Assembly: GCA_011799875.1 (NCBI GenBank)
Contig: CM022300.1
Location: forward strand, 236,356,807-236,420,806
Direction of reading: 5' to 3'
DNA from: Thinopyrum elongatum
Taxonomy: Eukaryota > Streptophyta > Magnoliopsida > Poales > Poaceae
Length of the DNA: 64,000 nt
Position numbers and translations under genes: made by a program. The notes below the pieces were generated by a model that worked only from the letters and a program-made list of their open reading frames with translations, had not been told where the DNA came from and searched no databases. This document shows, piece after piece, positions 54,814 through 64,000 of this stretch (the first letter of the stretch is position 1; every line of letters starts with the position of its first letter).

Positions 54814-57429
54814 TGTAACATCCCAAAATTCTAAATGTTGGAATGTTATATTAAATAAATAGTTTTGATTGTTTGTTTTATTGTTGAGTGATTGATTGTG
54901 TGACATTGAGTGAAAATTTGAAACTTTTGGAAGTTGAATGAGAGGGAATAAAAGGACTTTCCCAAAAAATTCATTCTTGCATTTGATCTCCATCAATTCA
55001 AATTCAATTCAAACACAAAACCCTAGAGTGAAGATGACATGACTTCTTCCATTAAAGAAATGAAAATAGGTTTTTCAAAAGATTTGGATTCCATTTGCAA
55101 ATATTTCAGATTCAGAAACTTTATGCAACTCAATGAGTTTCATGAGAGAAGATAAAATGACTTCTTCAAACTATGAGAAAGAGAGTTGGAAGTTCAAAGA
55201 ATGAATTTCGAAAACCCTTTTTTTCTTTAGTTGAAGTGGAGTTTTAAAATTTAAATCCTCTGGAAACTTATTCAAAAGAGAGAAGGAATATGACCCTTCA
55301 AATTTTCAGAAACAATTTAAATATATTTGAATAAGGAAAAACAGAAAAGACTTGAAAGTGGTTCGAAATTCAAATTCAAACCCAATTATGAGTTATTTGG
55401 TTTTTATTCAAATTCATTTTTTCCGAGAAATAAAAATATTAAATGAAGTTAAAAACATTCCTTCCAAGAAAAAATTAGAAGAAAATAAATTTGAAAATAT
55501 TTTGGTATTTTAAAATAACTGTTATTGGTTTTAAATACAACAGTACAACTGTTTGCATTATATGAATTTTTGTGAAGTCTATTTGAACTTGAAAAATAGT
55601 TCATCTTTTTCCTTGTATTTTTCTGAACGTTTTGATATATAATATGCATATATTATATTTTTATTTTATTTCTTTTATTTCTTTTATGTTTTTAGTTATA
55701 AAATGAACGAGCGACAAACTCCTATCCTGCGCTTGCGTGTGCAACATAGCTAGCAGGCCGGCCTATATTTTTTTCCGATTATGCTTGCAAATAAATATTA
55801 TTATTTTTAAAAATCTATTTTTTTCTAAAAAATCTCTGCGCACACGTCCAGGCCGGCCGATGGCCCTTGCGGCAACGCCTCTTTTTCTATTTTTCTTTTG
55901 TTTTCCTATTTGTTTCATCTACCTTTTGTCTTTGTTTAGTCCCATACTGCTTAGTCTTTGATATCCAAGCCTCCCTCCCACCTATAGATATAGAACCAAT
56001 GTACATCCAGAAATCATTCACTTTGGGTTAAATCAATATTTTGATTTGACTAGCTTCAAAAAAAGATTATTTCTTCTCTTCCGCGGGAATTCTTAAAGTC
56101 GTCTCCTCTCTCAAGTTATCTGTTCTGAAGGTACTCTCTTTGTATTTCTCTTTACTCCAGTATTTTAATTCCCGTAGTTTATTATTCCTAGACTAGTATA
56201 TGACAGAAATCTAGTCTAAGCTATTTATTTTTTGTTAGATTATCAATTAGTCTCTGTATTTACGCATTAGACCTAGAATTCTTCTAACCGTAGCTCCTTT
56301 TCTTCCGTAAAACAGCTTGGCCCTGATTTTTCAAATAGCCATAATTTTTTACTCATTTATCCAAATTAGATGAAACCAACGCCTATATTTTCGTTTTGAT
56401 CCCACCTATCCAGTGAACCTATCAAATCAATTTTTTGCAACTTCCAAATTTTGAAATTTATTCAGATTCTTATTCAAACTTCTTTTGATCATATCTTTTT
56501 ATTCGTAGCTCCGTTTCTGATGAATCCAATTGCGTCGGGTTCGTATCGAAAAATCTTTCCGTTCGTATGACTAGCGTTATCTTTTTAACATATAATTTTG
56601 ATCATATCCCGATTATTCTACTAGTTTAGAAGTGTTGCTACACATCGCTCTAACCAGATTTAATGTCATGTTGAATTACTTGTATCTTTGATCCGTTATT
56701 CTGAATCTAGTAATTATTCTTTCTACATGTTCAAATTGACTTCCTATATCCAGTAATATCATTAGATTCAACCTTTGAACCTTTCAAATTTGAGTGATTC
56801 AAATTTGCATTCGAACATTCAGTTTATCATATCTTGCAAACCGTAGCATCTTTTCAATTGATTTCTCTAAACACTTATGTCATATACTTTATGTCCATAT
56901 CCACCATACTCCAACTCAAATACTCTTGAATTTCTAAATTCCAATTGTATTCATGCTTTAATTCACTAAAACTTGCGTTGTAGTGCTTTGTTTCAATTGA
57001 TTCTTTTGTAAATAGATTCTTATGCCATATATGCTATTTGTAAAGCAACATTCAAGTTGTTCTCCTTATACTTTGGATCATCTTCCATAGTGTCTTCAAT
57101 CTAAGCTTATATAGCCATAGTTTATAATCCATTAACTCTTTTGACTTGATTCCTTCACCATTTCCCTTACAATCCCATAAGAACCTATTTTTCCTATTAA
57201 ACCTTAGTATATTGCTATTTTTGCACTACGACATATTTTGTTCTTCTGTTCTTTGATTCTTCTTTTTGGCATGGATGTTTATTGGATTTTATTCATTTAC
57301 AATAGATATCTCGGAGTGTGACGAGTAGAATTATCAGAATTGTGGGAGCGATAAACTTCATCAACTATACCAGGCAAGTTCAACTTGACCATCTGTTTTT
57401 ACCTAAATTTTATTTGCATGTAGTACCAC
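54814..57429 (+). repeat. 3' LTR of the gag-only element, interrupted
   Basis: Collinear with 42451-45045. It breaks off at CATGTAGTACCAC where the next element inserts; the first LTR continues CCTTTCAAC at the same point. Confidence 0.9.
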
Positions 57430-57878
57430 TGTCGGTGTCAAAACTGGCAGACCTCGGGGTAGGGGTCCCGAGCTGTGGATCTGAGATTGATGGGGAACAA
57501 GGGACGATGAACAAGGTGTTTACCCAGGTTCGGGCCCTCTTGAAGAGGTAATACACTACGTCATGCTTGATTGTGTTGGATGTATAGTATGGTTACAGAG
57601 TAGATCTACCTCGAGATCAGCATGAGCTAAACCCTAAGGCGATAAGGTGATGAATGTAGCTCTAGCCCTAAAGACTACAACCCTCGGTTTATATAGACAC
57701 CGGTAGGGTTACGGTTACCGGAGATAGATTACAATAAGGAGTAAAGAGATCCTGCCTATCCTTGACTTGGAGGGCACACCACGGCTTCATAGATCTCCTG
57801 TCGCTATATGGCTTCACCAGTCCGGCCTATATTCGATGGGCCGGTGCCCCGAGGACCCCTTAGTCCATAACTCCCTCA
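57430..57878 (-). repeat. 3' LTR of the end-of-window Gypsy element
   Basis: 449 bp with TG...CA ends: minus strand TGAGGGAGTTATGGACTAAG at the start and TTTTGACACCGACA at the end. Both are typical of Triticeae Gypsy LTRs. Its partner is outside the window. Confidence 0.82.
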
Positions 57879-57891
57879 GTAGCCCCCGAAC
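57879..57891 (-). other. Polypurine tract
   Basis: Minus-strand GTTCGGGGGCTAC directly precedes the 3' LTR. Confidence 0.75.
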
Positions 57892-58310
57892 TTGCCTGCA
57901 ACGCCAAGGCTTGTGTCTGGCATCCGCTCACCCAACAGTATTCGGCTTGCGAGGCAAGTTCTCCAGTGTGCTTCGTTCATGTTCGGAGTCAAGTGATGTC
58001 CGGAATCCGAAACGACCGCTTTACTTAGCCACGAAGGCCAAAAAATCGTTCAAGTGTAAACAGTGCCTTCATCTGACAACTTTTCTCGAAGAGTCGCATC
58101 CGGCCATTACACCGAGCTGTTAGTATTTCTCGAAGCGTGGCTCGAGGCTAACGCCATGTTTGGCATGTCTCCTCAAGGTGCAGATCGTGCCCCGCCTTTT
58201 AGGGGATATGATCAATGATTTCAATTCCCCACCCCGCACATAATGTTGCGAGCGTATCGGGAAGTGGAGGAGCCAACGGCGTGAAAAAAGGAACTCTTGG
58301 CTTATCAATA

Positions 58311-58323
58311 GCCTATAAAGGGG
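58311..58323 (+). promoter_or_regulatory. TATA box for the antisense Transposase_28 gene
   Basis: GCCTATAAAGGGG lies about 120 bp before the ATG at 58441, on the strand opposite to gag-protease. It suggests independent transcription of the antisense gene. Confidence 0.6.
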
Positions 58324-58440
58324 GAGCTACAACAGTCAGCATCCCACGCCTTCTTCCACCTTCCGCTCACACAGATCTTCAGAGGTCCAGCGCCCCTTTT
58401 CTCTGCTTCCACAGCAAATCCCACCCCGTCTCCTTCAGCC

Positions 58441-61400
58441 ATGGCCGGATTCGGCACCAATGGGAAGTGGGACGTCTCCATTGTCACCGATAGCGACATC
58501 CTGAAGCTGAAGCAGGCCGGCTACTTGTTGGCCGACATCGCCCATCAGTCCCCTAAAGCAGGCCCGATCGTCCCTACGCCCCGGCCGGGTGAAAGGGTCG
58601 TATTCCTCCCCCATTTTCTTAGGGGGCTTGGATTTCCCCTGCACCCCTTTGTGAGGGGGTTGATGTTCTTTTACGGGCTAGATTTTCACAATCTAGCCCC
58701 TAACTCCCTCCTCCACATCTCGTCCTTTATTATCTTCTGCGAGGCTCTCGTCCGAGTCTGACCACACTTCGGCCTATGGCTAAAGGTGTTCAACGTCAAG
58801 CCCAAGGTGGTTGGTGGCGAACACACGGACTGTGGCGGGGCCGTGATCAGCAAACTGAAGTAGGTCCCATGGCCGGAGGGCAAGTTCATCGACACCGTCA
58901 AGGTGTGGCAAAAGGAATGGTTCTACATCACCGAGCCAAGGGGAGCCGCCTGGGCGGCTGCTCCCGCATTCAGATCCGGACCCCCTACCAGGCTGGCCTC
59001 GTGGACCACCAAGAGCTCGGACTAGGGGTCCGCTAACGACTTGAAGGCGCTGTAGAAGCGCGTCGTCAGCGTAATGGAGACCGGCATGAAGCTGGTTAAT
59101 GTGATCCAGATCATGCTCAAGCGTCAACTCCTCCCCTGTCAGGAGAGGGCCAAGCCAATGTGGGAGTATGACCCCAAAGATCCGGCTACCGTGCAACATC
59201 TTTTCGGCATGACCCACAAGAAAGTGTGGGGTCTGCTATTCAAGCCACAGATGTACTGGCCGGTCGAGGCGGAGGACATCGGCCTCGACGCTGCGACCCC
59301 TCCGAAGAAGGTGAACGGCGTTTGTCTTAACATGAGTTTGAATATTAGCACCGTGTGATTTGACCCGAACCTCTTTATGTGGATTTTGCAGGGCTGGCTC
59401 GCCACAGCCGAGAAGATCAGCGGCCCGGTGCCGCTGCCAGAAGGCCCCCGATTCAAATAGCTAGAGAAGCTGTTGGTCGTGGTGCCGTACAAGGCGCCCG
59501 ACAAGAAGGGCAAGAAGACGGAGGTGCCGGAAGCCAGGGAGGGCATCCGCCGCAGGGCTCGTCCAGACAGCCGGTCCGGAGACACTACGGCCCTATCCGC
59601 ACAGGAGGGGGACGAGGATGAGGACGAGGAGGAAAGCGCCTCCTCGCACTCTAAGAAGAGGGCGGCGTCCAGCAACGTCGAGGAGGTTCAACTTTCTCAG
59701 GCCTGAAAGAGACAATGCCGGCCTAAGCTGGTCCTGTCCGACAGCTCAGACTCCGACGAGGAGTCTGAAGCGTCCGAAAAAGTTCTAGAGAGGGAACCCA
59801 GGGTCAAGCCCCATGCGACCAGGTACATATCGCGGCATTTTCAATTGCCTTTATTCTTTAGTAGTCCGTGGTAGAACGTAGATTGATTGTTTTTTGGTGG
59901 TGCAGCCCTCCGTGTGGCCACCCCGCCGAGGAGACCTCGGAGGGGACGTCCCTGCCCGCCGAACTGGCGGACAGTGGCTCACGCTCCGCACCTCCTCTAA
60001 TCCCCGAAGAGTTGGGGAGGTGTTGTCGCGAAAGGCCCCTCCTCCTCCAAACTCAGGAGAGGAGGTCGACGCTACCATGGTCGACGCCGGCGCCTCGGTC
60101 GTTGAAGACCAGGGGGATGCATCCCTCCTGGCTAATGCGGGGAGGGGATCCGGATCATCCAAACCCCTACAGCATCCGGCTCCCGAGCCCCCGAGGCCCT
60201 CGAGGGAGCAAATTCCTCCTTTCGGTGGGGGAGGTGCTGAGGGCCCGACGCCCGCGCCGAATACCTCTATTCGGGCGGCGGCGGGCTGGCCGGACGCACT
60301 GGCGGAGTTGGTGAGCAACTCTGCCATCGTCAATGAGCACCGCACTCTTATGGGTGTGGTTATACAGGGTGTTCGGTCCATTCATTCTAGACTGAATGAC
60401 GCTGTTCAAGGCCTGCTAATAGGCTTTGAGGTAAGTCAAGTAATGCTCTTATCCTGTAAAGTGGTTGTAATCTTTAGTTTGGGTAGGCCGTGTATATAGC
60501 AGCCCCCGAGACTCTGCAAGTACTTCGGAGAAGCTTGCAGAGGATCAAACTCTGTAGGCCGATTAATAATGTCGACGTTTCTTTTGCTGACGTGGGCATC
60601 TTCCTTGGCTGCGGCTGCTAGTGCCGCAGAACTAAAGGAGATGGACCAGAAGCTCAAACACTCCAACGAGGAGCTTGACCTTGTCAACAAACGGCTTGAC
60701 GAGGCGCAAGGTAAGCTTGTCGTTAATGTGTGTGATCACTCGTCGTCGGGTACTTATATGCCTGGACTGTATGTTGATCATTCTATTTGCGGATTTTTCA
60801 GCTGCTGCTGCTGAGGCGGAGGGCTTGAAGGAAGCCCTGAAGAAAGCCGAGGCTGAGGCGGCCGCCAAGAAATGGGCCACCGAAAAGGCGATGGCCGAGC
60901 TTGAGGAAGCCAAGCTTTCCAGCCAAAAGCACGAGGCTCGAGTGACCGAAGTGCAGGTGGAGCTCAAGGATGCTACCACAAAGCTGGAGGGCCTTGAGAA
61001 GGAGAAGGAGAAGCGGTCCTCCACGCTATCCAAGGTAGAGAAAGAACTCCAGGAGGCGAGGACCAAAGTGCGAGGTGTCCGAGAGGAGCTCCGCCAAGTG
61101 GGGCAAATTGCAAATGGTAAGAAATACTTACTGCAGAGTCTGTTCAGAGGCAACAGGTTCGCCTTGCTGACACGGGTCTGGCGCTCCGCAGGCGTCTTCG
61201 CCGAACTTCTGAGGAGTGTGGTAGCCGCAGCGGAGCACTATGCCACTCGTGAGGAGGACTCCCTGCAACGGCTCTTCTGGTCACAGTTTTCGGGCTCCGA
61301 GCATCCTCCCCTCCTCAGCAACCAGATGAAGCAGCTGATGGAGATGCATCGGATGTTCGAACTGGCCTTGAAGGACCTCTGTGTCAATCTGTGGCCCGCT

Positions 61401-61676
61401 GAGCCGATTCCGGACACCTACTTTGGCCTTGTGTAGCAGCTGCGGGAGGCATCGCTCCGGATTGACGCCATGAAGCGCTTTGCGTGCCTTGAGGGGGCGA
61501 GGCTTGCGTTTGCAAAGACCATGGTGCATTGGCCAAAGATTAATCCGATGGACATGGCTACTGGCCCTCCGCCCATGGGGAAGGAGCACCGCCACCCTGA
61601 AATGTACTTTCCGCAGGTGATGAATGGAGCGCGGGCAATAGAGGGCCAGTGCTCGAAAGATGTAATGCTGGAATGA
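58441..61676 (+). pseudogene. Antisense multi-exon gene, Transposase_28 (putative gypsy-type transposon) family
   Basis: Exons by GT-AG sites and frame: 58441-59310, 59392-59822, 59906-60430, about 60596-60710, 60802-61116 and 61192-61676. The N-terminus (LPHFLRGLGFPLHPFVRGLMFFYGLDFHNL read in part, then VFNVKPKVVGG, KEWFYITEPRGAAW) is the plant 'putative gypsy type transposon' domain. The middle is acidic and low-complexity. Exons 4-5 form a long coiled coil, and exon 6 ends in a conserved helix (FAELLRSVVAAAEHYAT). Function unknown. Stops: 58759, 58861, 59023, 59053, 59458, 59704 and 61434. A frameshift lies in exon 3 near 60020, and the exon 4 acceptor looks mutated. Confidence 0.8.
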
Positions 61677-62929
61677 CTGTATTAAATTTTTATCACTTGG
61701 ACCCTATGCTTTATGATGCATCCACCTGACTTATTTTGTCTTGTCCTGATTAAATTTTGACTCCTGTGCGGCCGTATGTTTATTCTGAAAGCTACCAGTC
61801 ATCGGCTTCAGCCCCCAGGTGAATATCACGAGGGGTGTTTTGTGTCCGCACTGTTACCCTTAGCCAACGTCTTGGTACCCGGAGGCAGTAGTGCGTGAGC
61901 GAAACTAGGCAATCAGATTATTTGGTTTTATTGCTTTCACTTAGCCATAGGAGCTTAACGGTGGGGGCTAAGGACTAGCCTCCATAGTTTTGTGATGTAC
62001 TGGGGGGTCAATACCTACCTTTTCCGATCACCTGGTTTGCGTTAAAACGAACCCTTCGTGTGACATAGTGAAATCGCCAATGATTTTTAGAGTCAAACCT
62101 CGTCATCGGATCGCTGACCAGTTCGCGCTTACTATGACGGTCAGTTCTCGGCTTTCTCCTCCTGAGGTACTTGACCAGGCTAGCCAGAAGTACAATCGTA
62201 GGGGTTCTCCCTTTGCCCTCTTAGCCGAACAAGCGGAACATAAGGGGCAAGCACAGGAGCCGGGCAACCCAACTATTGACCCAAGACATAGTTCGGAACT
62301 GATGCATATAGTGCAATATCCGAGATGCCGAACACTCAATGAAAAGTAGTGTCAGACATGGGGTACGGAGCCGATGGTTAAATCAAGCTCTAGGTTAGTT
62401 AACCGATCATGTTTTCATGCCGGGCTATTTGAACAGCAAGGGGAGAATCGGAAGGAAAGGAGATAATCGCAGGATGCGGATATCCGAACACCATAAAGGG
62501 TGTTTTTATTATTTCTCGTAGGCTCAAGACGTCTAACCGTACAATTCGAACTGCCATGGCATTATTTTTAAAAAGGAAAAAAGTTTTACAGAGTAAAGAT
62601 TTACGCAGGGCCTTGATGTGTGAGTTGAAGCCTCCTGTATGCCCTGCTGCACGTCTGCGCCTTTGCTTCTGGGAGGTGGGGGTTGGGACCTTCGATGAAA
62701 CCTTGAGGGGCAAGGATCCTGCCGATGAAGCTTTGTGCTTGGGGGGGGTCCGGAATTGGCCCTCGGGTCATCTGAAGACAAGGTAATTCCGAAGTTCGGG
62801 TTAGCCGAACACATGCTTCGTATTTATTGATATATGCCTCACGGCTGCCCATGGTATTTCGAGTGCGAAATTGTGCTGCCGAGGCATGTGGAGCATGAAG
62901 AATGTGGGCGTGCCATGGGGCGCGCATCC
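61677..62929. other. Internal non-coding DNA of the end-of-window Gypsy element
   Basis: Lies between the antisense gene and the protease stop on the other strand, where Gypsy elements normally carry RT-RNaseH-integrase. No RT box, RNase H or DDE motif in any frame; only short open frames. Confidence 0.65.
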
Positions 62930-64000
62930 CTATTTGCGGTGAACGCATGCGGGTTCCCATGACGGGGAGCGGGTTCGGGCCCATTTACTGTTGTCGCCGG
63001 CCTTTACGGCAGGCCGGTAACGGGACCCGTATGGGCCGGTTTGGTCTTGGGCCGCTAGGGCCGCATTGTGCTCTTCGGTCCGAAGTGAGCGTTCTGTATT
63101 GCCGTTGATAGTTATGATGCCCGAAGGACCGGGCATCTTCAACTTGAGGTACGCATAATGCGGGATGGCATTGAATTTAGCGAACGTCGTTCGGCCGAGG
63201 AGGGCGTGATAGCCGCTGCGAAAAGGTGCAATGTCGAAGATCAAGTCCTCGCTTCGGAAGTTGTCCGGAGAGCCGAACACTACTTCAAGCGTCACAGTGC
63301 CTGTGCAGTGGGCCTCCACTCCCAGAATGACCACCTTGAAGGTAGTGTTACTGGGTTTGATCCTTGACGGATCGATCCCCATCTTCCCCACCTTGTCTTC
63401 GTATATCAGATTGAGGCTGCTGCCCCCGTCCATTAGGACTCTAGTGAGGTGGAATCCATCGATGATGGGGTCGAGTACTAAGGTTGCAGATCCTCCGTGG
63501 CGTATGCTGGTTGGGTGATCCCTGCGATCGAAAGTGATCGGGCAGGCTGACCACGGATTGAACTTCAGCACTACGGGCTCGACGGAATATACGTCTCGCA
63601 GCACTCGCCTCCTCTCCTTCTTTGGTATGTGGGTTGTGTAGATCATGTTCACCATCTTGACCTCGAAAGGGAAGGGTTTCTGGCCTCCACTATTTGGCCT
63701 ACGAGGCTCATCATCATCCTCGATTCATGGGCTTTTGCCTGAGTCTTCGGTTGTAAGCTTGCCGGCCTACTTTATCACCCAACAGTTATGGTTGGAGTGG
63801 TTGGCGGGCTTCTCTGGCATGCCGTGGATCTAGCAAGTCCTGTCCAGAATTGCGTCTAGTCTGGATGGGCCGTCAACGTTGCCTTTAGGGGCTTTCTTTC
63901 GGGGTCAGGACTTTGGGTTTCTGAACCAGCATTTACTGCCGTATCCTTGCCTTCACCGTCATTGGGGCGACGTTTGCTCTTGCTACGTCGCGGCTTTCCA
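62930..64000 (-). pseudogene. Gag C-terminus and aspartic protease of the end-of-window Gypsy element
   Basis: The minus-strand frame enters from beyond 64000 with gag tail sequence (VDGPSRLDAILDRTC, MPEKPANHSNHNCW), then VNMIYTTHIPKKERRRVLRD, the protease with RVLMDGGSSLNLIYEDKVGK (active-site Asp intact), GIDPSRIK, FRSGYHALLGRTTFAKFNAI and KMPGPSGIITINGNTERS. The coding sense ends at TAG 62930-62932. In-frame stops are TAG 63830-63832, TAG 63767-63769 and TGA 63725-63727; the first two sit where Gln is expected. The protease would have matured gag-pol. Confidence 0.85.

Larger units (their letters stand above)
42451..57429 (+). mobile_element. Gag-only LTR retrotransposon with LTRs of about 3.8 kb, doubly nested
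   Basis: Long direct repeats start TGTAACATCCCAAAATTCTAAA at 42451 and 54814. The first is followed near 46279 by a tRNA-Met type primer site; the second is preceded by a purine-rich tract. Between them the only recognisable gene is gag, with zinc knuckles; no protease, RT, RNase H or integrase motif is present. The internal region is interrupted by another LTR element (47154-52909) and the second LTR is cut at 57430 by a further Gypsy element, its remainder lying beyond the window. It fits the class of non-autonomous terminal-repeat elements that keep only gag. Confidence 0.85.
57430..64000 (-). mobile_element. Gypsy (Tat-like) element with antisense Transposase_28 gene, partial
   Basis: The 3' LTR is 57430-57878 (TGTCGGTG...CCCTCA on the plus strand), with polypurine tract GTTCGGGGGCTAC next to it on the minus strand. 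Going against the minus strand come a plus-strand intron-bearing gene (58441-61676), non-coding DNA, and a minus-strand gag/protease (62930-64000) that runs out of the window. There is no room for RT, RNase H and integrase between protease and 3' LTR, so this copy or subfamily is non-autonomous. ACCAC before 57430 is probably one half of the target duplication. Confidence 0.85.

Overview
The window is intergenic, transposon-packed plant nuclear DNA, most probably from a Triticeae grass (wheat, barley, Aegilops or a relative). This is inferred from recognised element types rather than a search: an Athila-type Gypsy element with a tRNA-Asp primer site, a Caspar-like CACTA transposon with TTTGCCGTCTGC subterminal repeats, Stowaway MITEs with CTCCCTCCGT ends and TA target duplications, a Rep/helicase Helitron, and Tat-like Gypsy elements with antisense genes. 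No prokaryotic genes, CRISPR, tRNA or rRNA genes were seen. Almost every coding region is broken, mainly by nonsense codons.

Layout. 1-4142 (-): 5' part of an Athila-type Gypsy retrotransposon with its 5' LTR. 4143-4981: Stowaway MITEs. 4982-23914 (-): a Helitron with Rep and PIF1-helicase remnants, split by a complete Gypsy element at 12420-22477 (+) that has LTRs, gag-pol, an antisense gene and the target duplication CCAGT. 24091-37578 (-): an F-box/FBD pseudogene. Its second intron carries a Stowaway MITE and an 11-kb CACTA transposon (24576-35616, target duplication AGG) that encodes a TNP2 transposase and a Transposase_24-like protein. One end of the CACTA and the neighbouring FBD exon form a 1.55-kb near-perfect palindrome. 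37600-42450: no intact gene; a MITE, a tandem duplication, GA-rich DNA and a solo LTR (target duplication CACAG). 42451-57429 (+): a gag-only retrotransposon with LTRs of about 3.8 kb. Its gag is split by a coding-free LTR element at 47154-52909 (target duplication ATCAC), and its second LTR is interrupted at 57430 by another Gypsy element (-, running past 64000). That last element has gag-protease on one strand and a multi-exon Transposase_28-type gene on the other, with no visible reverse transcriptase or integrase.

The only non-transposon gene recognised is the F-box/FBD pseudogene. Nesting gives relative ages: the Helitron predates the Gypsy element inside it; the gag-only element predates the two elements inside it; the F-box gene predates the CACTA. 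Many in-frame stops are TAG where family resemblance suggests CAG, or TGA where it suggests CGA. This fits decay by deamination of methylated cytosine in silenced DNA.
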